DNA from: Populus alba | Taxonomy: Eukaryota; Streptophyta; Magnoliopsida; Malpighiales; Salicaceae | DNA: 64,000 bases | Assembly: GCF_005239225.2 (NCBI RefSeq) | Contig: NC_133301.1 | Location: 15,686,318-15,750,317 of the forward strand | Reading direction: 5' to 3' | In this document: one piece after another, positions 1-14,499 of the stretch | How the letters are laid out: every line of letters begins with the position of its first letter | Position numbering within the stretch: position 1 is the stretch's first letter | The notes under the pieces: generated by a model | Seen by the model: only the letters and a program-made list of their open reading frames with translations | The model's database searches: none | What the model was told of the DNA's origin: nothing | Position numbers and translations under genes: made by a program

Positions 1-253
1 TAACTGGTTTATCAGATTATTGCTATCACACTTCACATTTAAGATGTAAACCCTGTTTCAGGGTGAAGGAAATCATTTTGATCTTGACAAATCAACAGGA
101 TTTTTTTCAACTTAGAAAAAAGAAAAACCTGGATTTTCATTTTTTCATTATTTTTTGTTACTGAGCAATTGGAACAAGATTGAAGGGAAGTCAAGAACGC
201 CTAAGCTTTTAGGAATGACAGATGGTTTTGGTTCATGACTGTATTATTATCAG

Positions 254-2921
254 GCTTGCACCATTAGTGCATGTGGCAACTTCGCTATCCTAGGAACGGC
301 GGGTGGTTGGATAGAGCGATTCAACCTTCAATCAGGAATTAGCCGAGGAAGTTACCTGGATGTTTCAGAGAGAGGAAGTCATGCCCATGAGGGGGAGGTG
401 GTTGGAGTTGCTTGTGATTCCACAAATACCCTAATGATAAGTGCAGGATATCACGGAGATGTAAAGGTCAGTGTTCCTCACTATTATGCAAGCTCTTTTA
501 TTTTATATTTAGTATTTGAAATTATCACATATGCTATATCCTCTCTAGTGTGTAACTGCTGTTGCACGTTGTGGCTTGTTCGTTGTTTGTAAATGTTTTG
601 TAGGTATCATGTGTCAGGATAAATGTTCTTCTATTTACTTGCCTGCCTTATAGTGCTAGAAAAGATACAAATGAATATTGCTTAGGTTCCATCTAAGTTT
701 TGTTGGAATTTTCATTCCTTGAAAGGGTTGGCTGTGCAGTTTTGGGATTTCAAAGGACGTGCATTAAAATCAAGATGGGAAGTTGGTTGTTCTCTGGTTA
801 AGATTGTTTATCATCGTCTTAATGGTAGTGGTCTCCTTCTGCTGAAAGATTGCAGTTATATACACCCAGACACATTGTTTTATTGCTCCTTGGATCTTCT
901 AATGACATTGGTTTGACATGATTTCTAGGTCTGTTGGCGACTGTCGCAGATGATTTGGTTATCCGTTTATTTGATGCCATTGCACTGAGAATGGTTCGTA
1001 AATTTGAAGGTCATACTGATCGAATTACAGATTTATGTTTTAGCGAGGATGGGAAATGGCTTTTGTCATCCAGTATGGATGGAGCTCTTAGAATTTGGGA
1101 TGTCATCTTAGCAAGGCAAATAGATGCAGTTCATGTTGAGGTGTCTGTCACAGCATTGTCTTTTTCACCAAATGTGGATGTGCTGGCAACTACCCATGTT
1201 GATCAAAACGGGGTCTATTTGTGGTACATTCTCAATTGCATGTCTGAAGTTTGGTTTTTATGATTTTTATTGGCAATTAGTTGGATACTACTCTATTTAA
1301 GGCTCGAGGATGCTCTGTATGGATTTTGTTTCTGAAAGGTGTGGTCTTGAGAAAACTGATTGAAGGAGATGCACTTTTGTATTTAAATAGAAATCAAATA
1401 TTTAATTGAGATCTTGAAAGTGTTCAGCTGCAATATTTTGTACTTGTACCAAGTAATTTTTTGTTTCATTTTTTTTTTCATCGAGGCTGATATTTGTAAA
1501 CTTTTCAGGGTTAATCAGTCAATGTTCTCCAGAGGTTCAAGGATTGATGCTTATGCTAGTGGGAAAGAAGTTGTGAATGCAAAATTGCCATCTTTAATTG
1601 CAGTTGAAGGTTCAAATGCTGAGAATGAGGATACTGACAAGTCCATTGTGAAACACTCAGTATCCAAAGAAGCTTCTACTTTTCCAGCTTTCAGTCAGCA
1701 AATTCCAGATCTTGTTACTCTCTCCCTGTTGCCTAAAAGCCAATGGCAGAGTTTGATCACCTTAGATATTATAAAGGTTTATTCCCCCTCTATCATAATG
1801 TTCCTCTAATGTTGTCATGTGTTATGGCATGCTGAAGTTTCTATTTATCTAATCTTCTCTGCACAACTTCTATTTGTTTTTCTTTTCTTTTAAGTTTGAT
1901 TTTCCCTCTAAATCAATGATCCACAGGTACGCAATAAACCAATTGAGCCTCCAAAGAAGCCCGAGAAGACTCCTTTCTTCCTGCCTTCAATTCCATCTCT
2001 ATCTGGAGAAATATTATTTAAGCCCAGTGAGCCAGTGGATGGGGATGATAGTAGACCTGATGAAACGGAGAGTGATAGGAGAAAACTTGACATTCCACCA
2101 ACTCAATTTTTGGAACTTCTTCAGTCTTCTTCAGAGATGAAAAATTGTGAGCATTCTAGTTCTCCTCACAGTTGCACTATACTATCTCAAGTGTTATCAT
2201 TGATGAGCCAGCTGAAAGCTCTTTGATGATTTATGTATACTGGATAGCCTGGTAACGTTTTAATTGCGTACAAATTTTGCAGTTTCAGCATTCACTGAAT
2301 ATATCAAAGGTCTATCTCCTTCAAATTTGGATATGGAACTTAGAATGTTTCAGATAATAGATGATTATCAGGAAGAACTTGAAACGAGACCTGAGTTTAT
2401 TTCAATCGAGCAGCTGCTAGACTATTTGATTCATGAGATATCCAGCAGAAACAATTTTGAGTTTGTACAGGCCGTCATAAGATTATTTTTGAAGGTATGG
2501 ATTCATCATTGTTCATTTGTTCATTTCTCTGCACATTTTCGGGCAATATTTTTACCCATTTTTCTTTTCCATTGGTTAGAGATAATATCGAGTTGTCACT
2601 GAAGAGCACAAAATCTAGAACTATTAAGTTTGTTTTTCCACTCTTGTACTAAACTGAAGAAAATAAGCATGTAAGCAAAGGGAAAAAATTGGGTTATCTC
2701 CCAATATTTGCTGGCAATTCTCCGAGAAAGTTGAGAATATTGTTTAACATCTTGCATATTCTTCTGTTCAGATTCATGGCGAAACAATCAGGTGCAATCT
2801 AAAATTACAGGACAAGGCAAGGAAGCTTTTAGAGACTCAATGTTCAGTTTGGCAGAGAGTAGATAACTTGTTCCAAAGTGCTCGATGCATGGTCACTTTC
2901 CTTAGCAATTCACAGTTCTAA
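254..2921 (+). CDS. UTP21: UTP21/WDR36-type U3 snoRNP protein, 3' part (partial)
   Basis: Last seven exons of a UTP21 gene; the start lies left of the window. By splice sites and continuous phase the exons are 254-466, 740-824, 929-1223, 1509-1776, 1927-2146, 2283-2494 and 2772-2921, giving 480 codons before TAA. The first exons are WD40 blades (GHTDRITDLCFSEDGKW, then LRIWDVI). The exons from 1509 carry the family-specific Utp21 C-terminal domain (LLPKSQWQSL, KPIEPPKKPEK, FFLPSIPSL, and SNSQF at the end). UTP21 is a UTP-B subunit of the nucleolar small-subunit processome and is needed for 18S pre-rRNA processing; that role is family knowledge. No stop or frameshift interrupts the exons. Positions 1-253 are intron ending in a good acceptor (TTATCAG). 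Confidence 0.93.
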
Positions 2922-3596
2922 CTTTACTACCGCAGTATCAGCTTTTGTCATCTGTGATGTTACCAATTTTGTAGTCAAAAGTTATTTACAGGTTTTGTTT
3001 TTCCTTTAACTGTAAATCTGCTGTCCTGGCACACTCTAAATGCTGTCAGGGTCCATAACTTTCTTTCCCTAGATATGTTGTAATGTTGGATGGGAAAGCA
3101 TCATTGTTTTGTATTCTTCTCAGGCAGCAGAATATTGCCAAGAAAGTACTCCCTCTATATCCAATATTTGTCCCATGACCCGGGACTTCCTTAACTTGAC
3201 CATAAGTTCAACTTCCCTTTTTCTTCAATATTCACTCAGTAGAACAAGTATTATAACATTCCATAAGTATTATGAATAATAGAACAATTAAATTAGTTAC
3301 AACATACATGTTTATTTCCAAAATATAAAAGTATATCTAAAGAGGAGTACAGCAAAATTGTAAACTTTCTAAAAAAACAATTACTTAAAATATATCACCC
3401 ATGATTAAGTTAGATAGGTAAATATATTTTTGGATACAAAATTATGTTACAAACAAAATATTTATTCTTCCAAACAAATCATTTGATTAGATAAAAAAAA
3501 AATACAAATTCATGAATCTATCACTTGACTTGAAGTTGTGAGGTATCTAAAAATTTAATTTATATCAGTCACGATTAATTTTACACTCAATGATAA

Positions 3597-3599
<3 letters not shown>

Positions 3600-3641
<42 letters not shown>
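3600..3641. repeat. (TA)n microsatellite
   Basis: About 20 uninterrupted TA dinucleotides, likely length-polymorphic. Confidence 0.95.
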
Positions 3642-3643
<2 letters not shown>

Positions 3644-3779
3644 CATTATCATTTACCAAATAATTTATTCCTTACTATACTCTTATCTTTGCAAATCAAT
3701 ACCATTAGTATCATTTTTTGAGGATATATCAATATCATTTCTAGCCTAAACCAAACATTTGTTCTATTAATAAATCAAC

Positions 3780-4030
3780 TTGGTTCTTTAATTGTCCATT
3801 AACCAGGGCATTAATCTCATTACTTAGAGATTTAGCTTTTTATATCACTCGTTAACCATAACACTAATTCAATTAATTAGGGGGTTGGTTTCTCTAGTTG
3901 CCCATTAACCAGAGCACTAATCCCATTAACCGGGACACTAATTTCATTAACTAGAAAATTAGTCTTTCAGATCGCCCATTAATAATAAGGGTAATAATCT
4001 CAGTAACCAGAGAATTAGTTTTCTCTGCTT
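3780..4030. repeat. degenerate tandem repeat of an ATTAACCAG-type module
   Basis: Three to four diverged copies of a module containing CCCATTAACCAG, a CACTAAT/CATTAAT word and an AGAxxATTAGT word, spaced roughly 60-80 bases. No coding potential. Seen directly; the origin is unknown. Confidence 0.6.
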
Positions 4031-4379
4031 TTATATTTTAACATTTTTTTCAATTAAAAACAAGATACAATTAAAGAAAATTGCAACTAATACTTAAATA
4101 ATCAATTCCTTATCCAAGCCTTATCCCGGGTTAATTCTCGAGTTGAGTTTTAAAACTATGATAATAATTATTTTTATTTTATATTGATGCAAATAAACTT
4201 GGATTAACCCTTTTGTAGAGAATTGAACAATTTTGTTTTTTTAGTGGGACAAAAATCTCTTAACTAGAATAGTCTTGGATAAGAGATAAAAATTAATTTT
4301 ATATTGTTTAAGGGTAAATCAAACAATTACACAAAAAAATTGTCTTATCCAATCCTAATCCATCCTTGTCCAACATCTC

Positions 4380-4745
4380 AATCACTACTACCTTAGTATA
4401 TGGTGCCTCTTGGTATTATATAGCAAGTGTGGTTGCGCCGTTTCAAGGATCTTTTTCCTTGCATGTTTAGCAAAACTGCACTTGGCTGCAAGCAATTACT
4501 GATAATTACTTTGGTTCATGCATTTGGCTAGCTGTTTAATTTGGCCGGATAATATTGAGTGATGCAAATTTTGTAGAAAATTATATCTCAAAATAATCTT
4601 TCCAAGAAAAGAAAACGAAAAAGAAAAATGTTTTGGTAGGATCATGTTTGTGAATTCTTCAAGTTATCAAGCTTTCTCTTTATTGAAACAAGATATTTTT
4701 GTATTAATCAATGCTTTATTATTCACTAATCTAATTTATTTTAGT
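4380..4745 (-). repeat. inverted copy of the SPH-cluster upstream region
   Basis: Reads as the reverse complement, with many small differences, of about 20400-20765, the DNA just upstream of the SPH gene at 20835. Shared words include the reverse complement of CCTTGAAACGGC, the AAGTGCAGTTTTG/GCTAAA block and the CAATAAAGAGAAAGCTTGAT block. With 5221-5424 and 5640-5885 it shows that part of the SPH locus was copied in inverted orientation about 15 kb away. Confidence 0.8.
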
Positions 4746-5220
4746 TTTCTCATTCTATTCTTACTTTAACTTGTAATAATTTGATTTATCTTAAACAATT
4801 TGAATTTTAATAACTGCAATCATGAAAAGTGACACTCCTAATGTGTGGAGAAACTCATCAACACATTGCACAAATATTTTAATTTTTTACAGGCAAATCT
4901 CTCTCTCTCTCACACACACACTTGGGTGTTAAAACCCTCCATTTCTTTCGGTGGAAAGTATGTGAAAACCAACTCCATTCCCTTGCCTTAATTGTTATTT
5001 TGGGGCACAGTACTTGTTTTATATTACGCGTTGTAGATACATTGTAAGGAGAGATTATGGAAAATCTGGAAGGGAAGTGCATTAACAGCCAAATAAAAGG
5101 ATTCCATTTTGAGGGAACTTCATCATGAAATTCTTACCATGGCTAAAACCACACACATATTCGCATCCATCACTCATCAATCAACCCACAAAACTGCTAA
5201 AATGCAAAACAAGCAAATGA

Positions 5221-5424
5221 ATATCAAACCAATGGAGTTTACCTGACCATGCCATGCCGCAGAAGTGTAGTTCCCCAAATATTGGAACAAAAATCCATTG
5301 TATAATAACCATGAAAAGGGACTACATGCACGCCAAGGTCGTCATCTCTCGATTTGCATTGGACGGTAAGGTCCAAGCCTGAACCCAACTGGTTTGTAAT
5401 ATTCAAATGTACGTCTGTTCGAAG
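5221..5424 (-). pseudogene. S-protein homolog (SPH), 5' half only, frameshifted
   Basis: Minus-strand reading gives an SPH core close to the intact gene at 22968: LRTDVHLNITNQLGSGLDL, then CKSRDDDLGVHVVPFHGYYT and FCSNIWGTT. A small deletion after GTT shifts the frame, so the conserved FCGMxWSGKxHWFD block is only recoverable in another frame. Homology stops after HWFD, so the C-terminal half with its cysteines is missing. The signal-peptide region upstream is also not recognisable. SPH proteins are small secreted cysteine-rich proteins related to the poppy S-determinant. This copy cannot encode one. Confidence 0.85.
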
Positions 5425-6924
5425 AAATCATGATAAAATCTTGTGTTTGTGTGATTAAGATTTCATGCTAGATACAGGCCTAGCAGTTTTCCTTTTTTTT
5501 TTTTTTTGTCTATTATTATTAATTATAGACAATGGGCAGAATATAATCCTAGATCATTTCAAATACATATCTTGACCATATTGTAATTATTTCCATATAT
5601 ATCCACAAATGAGGTTTTGGTTCCTTGAATTTTTAAAATAAATGGATGGAATTAATCTAGTAGTAGGATATCTGATTAACGGAAAGTATATAGATTAGGG
5701 ACCACCACGATACAATTGATAGTTTGAGGACCTAATTGATAATTTATATATAATTAAGGGACTGATGCAGTGGTTATCATAATTAATCCGTTTCCACATC
5801 AATTCTTTCGTCCTTCTCGTCAGGATGGCCACTCTTGCTTCGATCCCTAAACTTCTTCATAACATCAATCTGGAGTTTACTCGTGGCATAATATATACTA
5901 TAGCGAATCGAAAGAACATTTACAAACAATGCTATAGAAATATCAAACATTTGCACTTTTTTTTTTTGTATTTTTAATCTGAGTTTGTATATTTTTGTAC
6001 AGGATGAATGATTTTATGGGTTCTTAAAACATGTCAAATGGTGGGAGTGTTGTGCTCATATTTTGGATATTAAAGGTAATTAAGACTATCAATTTTTAGT
6101 TTGTTTTGAATAATTAAAAATTTAAAAAAAAATCCAAAAACTCTTAATTTTTGGAATTATTCTCCAAGTGCAATTACCACAACGCAAAAAATTCCCCTCA
6201 AAGATATGAAAACAACAAGCCAATGGAATTGAAGTCAAAATCTGCAGAGCTCCTTCTGTGCAGCAGCAAATGCAGAAGCATTAGCAGATCAAAATCTCCT
6301 TTACGGAAAAAAACTAACAGCTAGCAAGATCTCTGTGAAAGATTGTAGATCGGTTGCTAGCAATAACCCTCTTTTGAGGCTGCTTTTCCTTCCGAAACTG
6401 ACCTTAGCAAATGAATGCCAAATTAAGATCTTAAACGAGGTAGTTTTAGTGAAAGGAATGCTAAAACAAGTTCATTATTTGTACGCAAGATAAAGACTAG
6501 TTCATTATTTGTCATTATCTGTGACTCGCAATAAGCAATGGATCATTAAATGACCCCAACAACAGCACCACCCTTTTGAATACAAAGGTATCTTGTCTCG
6601 CGTCTATGCATTCATTTTATGTAACTGGAAGATTCGAGTTTACTGGGTTTGTTTTTGTGGCAACAGAGGTTTCTTTATGATCTTCATGGTTAGTGATATT
6701 TTTGGGCCAACATTACTATATTTTCTGTTTCTTCTGCTGTACTATTATAGATGATAACCAACACAATCTAGATTATCTGAATTATCATCATTGCCATTGA
6801 AACTTTTTGGATATGCATGGACTTTGTTAAATAGACAGATTAAAAAATTAATAGCATTAGAAAAACTATTGCTATTATTATGAAGAAACTAAATTAAATT
6901 ACAAGAGGAAAAAAAAGCTCTTAA
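5425..6924. other. intergenic; part is an inverted copy of SPH 3' flank
   Basis: About 5640-5885 is the reverse complement of about 21735-21930 (shared blocks: GTTTAGGGA, AGCAAGAGT, GCCATCCTGA, GAGAAGGA, GGATTAATTATGATAA), the flank after the SPH gene at 20835. The rest is AT-rich with no gene signal. Confidence 0.6.
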
Positions 6925-9240
<2,316 letters not shown>

Positions 9241-10965
9241 TGTGCCCGCCTGATCTCTCGTAACCCAAAGAGCGAGCAAATCTTTTTGAATGAACAATAA
9301 TGTCGATACCACTGTGTTTATAAACAAGTCTCTAGTCCCTTTTACGTACGCGTTGTTTATGGAATCAGACAAGTGCTCGGATTTTATAGAAATTATATCT
9401 GATTTAGGTTTCCGCTTCTATTCGGTTTCAAGCCCTATATGTTTCTTGTTAGAATTAGGATTTCAAACAAAATTTTAAAACCTGACTTGGGCTAACATAT
9501 AGATATTTTCAGGGCTTAGCCGATTTTTTTTTCCTATTTTTTTATAACCTGGTCTGGGTCAAGTTTTCAGCCAGTTATATCCCGGTCGATCTATCATGTC
9601 AATCTAGATTTTAAAACAATTATCCTTTTTTTTTTCTTTTTGCTTATTAAGATTTTTTTTTAAAGAAAAAATAAGTAGGCCATAATATAATTATTGTCTG
9701 AGGAGTTTCAATTAATATAATCCATGGGGCTGTAGGACATTAACAGTTCCATAATTTCACCATTGAAAGGAAAAAATAGAAACGTAATACCTCAATTAAT
9801 AGTTGGGAAATTGACAAGGAGGGAAATATATTCATATTTTTTACATTGATTTATGAGGTCGAGGACCTCGTATATTTTGCATAGCATACAGGTTCGTCCT
9901 CATCAAAATAATTTCTTAATCCAATATCTATTTTAAAATAATAAATATTTTTATTGTTTTTTTTACTCAAGTACTGAACTTACCAGTAATTTGATTTTGA
10001 AAGAAATCATATCAATGACAGGTGTTTAAGCATTCAAAATACTTTTATATTTCAAAACTTGACAATATAAAAGGTTACAGAATTTAATTTGAGGAAACGA
10101 AAGTCAGCGTAGGAAATATATTTTCTTTTTTTATATATATATAAAAAAAAGAACATTTGAAGCTGAAACCATAATCAATTTCGTCATTAAATTTTTTAAA
10201 TGAAAAAACTACAAAACAAGTTTTCTTGAATTTTTCCAACTTTTCTGGTCACATATTTTACTTCTTATTTTATTTTATATTTTAATTTAATTAGTAGAAA
10301 AAAAAAGAAAGAAAAAAAAGATAACAAAGAGAAGGAAAACAAACGAAAAAAAAAAAGATTAAAAAGAAAAAAAAAGGAGAAAGATAATGAAAATAAAAGA
10401 AGAAAATAAAAGCAAGAGATGGAAGCCCAGATTCACATCACCTAACTAGAGTCTGAATTCATCTTTTATATTGTCAAGTTTTGAAATAGCATAGCATTTC
10501 AAGCATAACAAAAAAAAAAAAATCAAGCAAAATAGAGGGATACATGCACGTGCGCACATCCTAGTATTAGTAAAATATATACATGTATATATAATTTTTT
10601 CATTTAATATATAAATATACCTCAAATATATACAAATCTTTTATTTTATATTGAATAATAAATATTTAAAATACTATAAATAAAATATAAATATATAAGT
10701 TTTTTATTTGATAAATAATAAACATAATATATATATATATAATAGAAACTCAACCCCTAAATACTAATAGCTATAGCTCGATAGCAGACTCCAATTATGT
10801 GGAATTAGAAAGTCCTGCCATTACATATATATGGCAGTCCATTATATTTTGATAACAAGGCATGACGAAAACAAAACAAAAAAAACTATTAGGGTGTGCT
10901 ATCATCAATGAGCAATTGTCATCTTACGGAGTTGAAATTCTATATTTTTAAAAATAAGATTCCGT
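9241..10965. other. AT-rich intergenic DNA
   Basis: No coding signal. Contains a strongly purine-rich A/G tract at about 10290-10420 and short TA runs near 10725. Words such as TAACCTGGTCTGGGTCAAG at 9545 look like old retroelement debris, but no element could be delimited. Confidence 0.5.
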
Positions 10966-11620
10966 ATGGAAGCAGGCTGCTACCTGGATAAGAGGTTCAG
11001 AATACATTGCAACTCGAACATGACTCCGAGGCTTTCTATAAATGGAATCAATCTAGAGGAGTTGAACATCTCTGTTGATGAAGGCACAATTCACGTCAAA
11101 TTTCCGATTTTCTATTCAAGTAATTGTCGAGGCAAAGAAAGCAATCCAGTTATTGTGAATTTGGAAGGAAGCCCTTTTGTCTACTCAGAAAAATGGAACA
11201 GTTAACAACATTGTCTTGATGACCCAAAATGACTCAATCTATGGTGGGTGCATGTCTATTTGCGATGAGAGCAGCAACTCTGCTAGAAATCATGCGAGTT
11301 GCAATGGCATCAACTGCTGCCAGATGAGAATCCCGTCGCATCTAATGTCTTTCAATGCAGTATTCAAGGATCTTGACGGTGGTCAAGGTAGAGGCAGGGA
11401 TCAATGCAAGCATGCCTATTTAGTAGCTAGAGCAAAGATGGTTCCATGATAGGCTCAATAGTAGTCTTGAGACCCCTTACTCGGTGACAGATATGGACTC
11501 TGTGTCTGTGGTGCTGGACTGGATGATAGATTTATTGGATATTTGAATCTGTAGAAAGGAATGGATCATTAGCAGATAATAAAACATATCATTGTCATGT
11601 TAACAATTACGATAACATTT
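10966..11620 (+). pseudogene. wall-associated-kinase-like (GUB_WAK) ectodomain fragment
   Basis: Two adjoining reading frames match the ectodomain of the WAK-like gene at 17101-17983 on the other strand: GCYLDKRFRIHCNS, NLEGSPFVYSE, then after a frameshift near 11195 MTQNDSIYGGCMSICDE, CNGINCCQMRIPS, FKDLDGGQ and CKHAYLVA. Weaker similarity (DSVSVVLDW, a CQF-like region) continues past the stop at about 11449. No signal peptide, EGF, transmembrane or kinase part follows. A truncated, frame-broken relic, inverted relative to its intact paralog. Confidence 0.85.
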
Positions 11621-14499
11621 AAAGCAAACAGAAATCCTTATCTTCCTGCTGCTTGTCCAGGTAAACTTTCTCTCTGTCACGAAAATGGAAGCCTTGTAAA
11701 TAGAATTCAGGGGCTTCCATTTTTGTTCCATTTTCTTCTTACTGAAAACAAATTATTACTGGATTACTTGGAGCTAATATCTGTTTCTTTGTCTATATAT
11801 ATGGATATATTCAGATATCAAGCAATCAGAAATTTTGTGGGGGTATAGGATTTTCTTAATTATGCTTAGCATGATTTTTTAATCATTTTGATGGTAGCTG
11901 ATCAAAGTCTGTGAGTAGTGATCAAAGCCACCTAATTCATTATCAGAATTCGAAACACTTCAAAGATAATAAAGAAAATGAATCATAAACATTGTTGATG
12001 TTGAGTGTAAAACAAATCTGTCAAGCCCATCTCACCTTGGGCTGGGCTGGTCTGGGCTACGATCACCTTTCCTGATCCAGGCCCAGGCGAGGTGAAACTC
12101 CCCATGCATGAGCGAGACTCGCCCCGGCCTGCCCTGTGTATATTCTTTCTTCCTATTTTTTTACACATTTATTTTATAAAATTATATAAACCATTCACCA
12201 GTACTTTTTTCTACCGCTTACGCACTACAATAATAATATCTCTCCCTTTATTATTAACCTGATAAAGCATCACTCTACATAGTAAACTACACCATTCACC
12301 GTGTGTTATTCACGGTCCATTTTCTTAGAAAGAACTTGAATCCCATCAAGGTAAGGGGGATTTTAGGGTTGTTTGGAACTGCCTTATGTTTCTCTAAATT
12401 AAAAAAAAAAGTTGTTCAAAATTAATAACTTTTATGTTTTTTTATGGCTATAGTTAAAAGTAATTTTTTAAATAAATAAAAAAATATTATTTCAATATAT
12501 TTTTAAATAAAACATATTTTAAAAAATAATTGTTATTACACTTATAAATACTCTTTAATGATTGTTAGTCAGCTCACTCTCCACTAAACATAGAACTCAC
12601 TTAAGGAAAGAAAACACACCGATCTTTTTGCAAAAAAAAAAAATTATTATTTTTATCTTCTTGAATTATTTTATTTACTTGTCATTGGAAAGACTTCAAA
12701 AACTAATTAAATATAAAAATATCTCTCAATGAAAGATTTATTTTACAGAATCAACACAACACGGACTCAAAACTTATTAATAAAGAAAAGTCCATTTCCA
12801 TGTAAAGATTTTGGTTCAATATTTGTTTTATTTTTTTTCCTTTTTTATTTTTCTTTTTGACATTGAATATGAATTTGATATTTATACATTTAATGTTATT
12901 TTGTAATTGATTGAAACTTTGAAATGATTTTTATTTTAAAATAAAATGATGAAAAGACTCTATCAAAATATTAATAAATATAGAAGATCTAAATTATGAA
13001 AAAAAATATGTTAAAAAACCAAAAATCATATTAAGAAAAAAAAGAAATATATCATGTTGTAGCATTTAATTTATGTTATGAAATAGAAAAGATAAATACA
13101 AATGGGATAAGAATATACTTTATAGCAAGGACGGAGATAAAAACCATAAATTATATGATTTTTATCCCTCCAAAAAGGAGGAATTGATGGAATATGGGCC
13201 GAGGACAACATTTATTATTATAAAAAAAAACTGTGCATTTTTTTTCTGTTAATTTGAATATATGAGATATCTTCTAAATAACTTTCACATCACTTAAAAT
13301 TAAATCTTTCCGATGATAAAAAAATTCAAGTAATTTGGGATGAAGTTTTATATATATTTTGGATAATTCGTTAATCTTTTGATATTAATAATCTAATTTA
13401 TTTATTTTAATTAAGGTGATTAGAGAAGGATGTTGAATACCTGCAAAAAAATTTGTTTGGTTAATTTAAGAACTCTCTAATAATTAAGTCAGTGAGTTTT
13501 TGAGAGAAAATACAATAATATTACAAGAAAACGCTCTGAAAATAATTATGCAGTAGAGAATAAAAATTTCAAATCTTTTTTTGTTAAAAGATTTATGGTC
13601 TATTTATAGTATATAAGTCTTTTTTATGAAAAAGAGAGGCTAAAATATAATATTACCCTAATGATTTTAAGGAAAAAAATATCATTTACATATATATTAA
13701 TATTGATAGAAAATATTTCTAATATAAGTATTAATGAGAAAAAATATTTCTGATATATGTATTAATATTGATGGAATTATAGCGGACACTAAGAGAACTT
13801 TTACATAGTATCCTTTACTCAATAATAATATAAATGAAAATATAGTGGACTCCAGAATAATTTTATATAACTAAGGGTGTAAAAAGAATATAAACTAAAA
13901 TGTAGTTGTGTCCACGGAATTAGATCATTCCTTTAATTAAACCCATAAAAAATGTTTTTTTGAGGGTGTTTTTAGACCCATTAAATCTAGATTTACCACT
14001 TCTATTTTAAAAAATTAAAAGACATACCTCGCACACCAGTTTATTACAATTAAAAAAAGTTTAATATGATCATGGCTTTTCTATTATCTTCACTCTTCGG
14101 GACCCGATATTTTTGTCCACTTCATTAAAGAATTGCCATTGCTCGAGCTTAGGATATGGCATTTGGAAAATGACAGCAAGGGAGATGGTAGAGTTAGATC
14201 ATGGCCTCATGGGATGCTCTGTCCTTGTGTTCATTGCGCGGGCCATACCCAATCTCTTTCCATAAAAGAAATACAAGGATGTTAGCGTGCACAGATGGGC
14301 TTTAATGGCGCTCTTGTTTTCAAGTGCTCAAGAGCATTATGCTTTTGGGACACGGGATGATGACTCTCTGTTAATACGTAACGACTTCAACAGCTGTTTC
14401 TAATTACGGGCAACTAGAACACACAATTACAAAAAAAAAGGAGGAAAGTGCTACAAGTCTAAAACCAATACCACAAGCATATTTAAGTTTGACATACTT
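11621..14499. other. AT-rich intergenic DNA with a GC-rich patch
   Basis: Mostly AT-rich with no gene. Positions 12010-12140 form an isolated GC-rich patch (GGGCTGGGCTGG, GGCCCAGGCGAGG, CGCCCCGGCC) followed by CATTCACC words; this resembles the GC-rich part of the LTR-like element at 50690 and may be a decayed LTR. A short near-repeat around ATTAATATTGATxGAA occurs at 13695-13775. Confidence 0.45.

Larger units (their letters stand above)
2922..4379. other. UTP21 3' flank and AT-rich intergenic DNA
   Basis: Starts with the probable UTP21 3' UTR. It then becomes AT-rich with no coding signal, holding a TA microsatellite (3600-3641) and a degenerate tandem repeat (about 3780-4030), described separately. 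Confidence 0.6.

Noticed and set aside
3149..3200. Stowaway-like end (TACTCCCTCTATATCC...TTTGTCCCA)
   Set aside because: Only one candidate terminus was seen; no matching inverted end was found within 600 bases.
9310..9372. N-terminal extension of the CDC48 relic
   Set aside because: The open frame upstream of about 9240 starts from a non-ATG codon and does not match the family; the relic's homology begins near the GFSSAI residues.
11983..12168. Open frame in the GC-rich patch
   Set aside because: Composition-driven; the patch looks like LTR debris rather than a gene.
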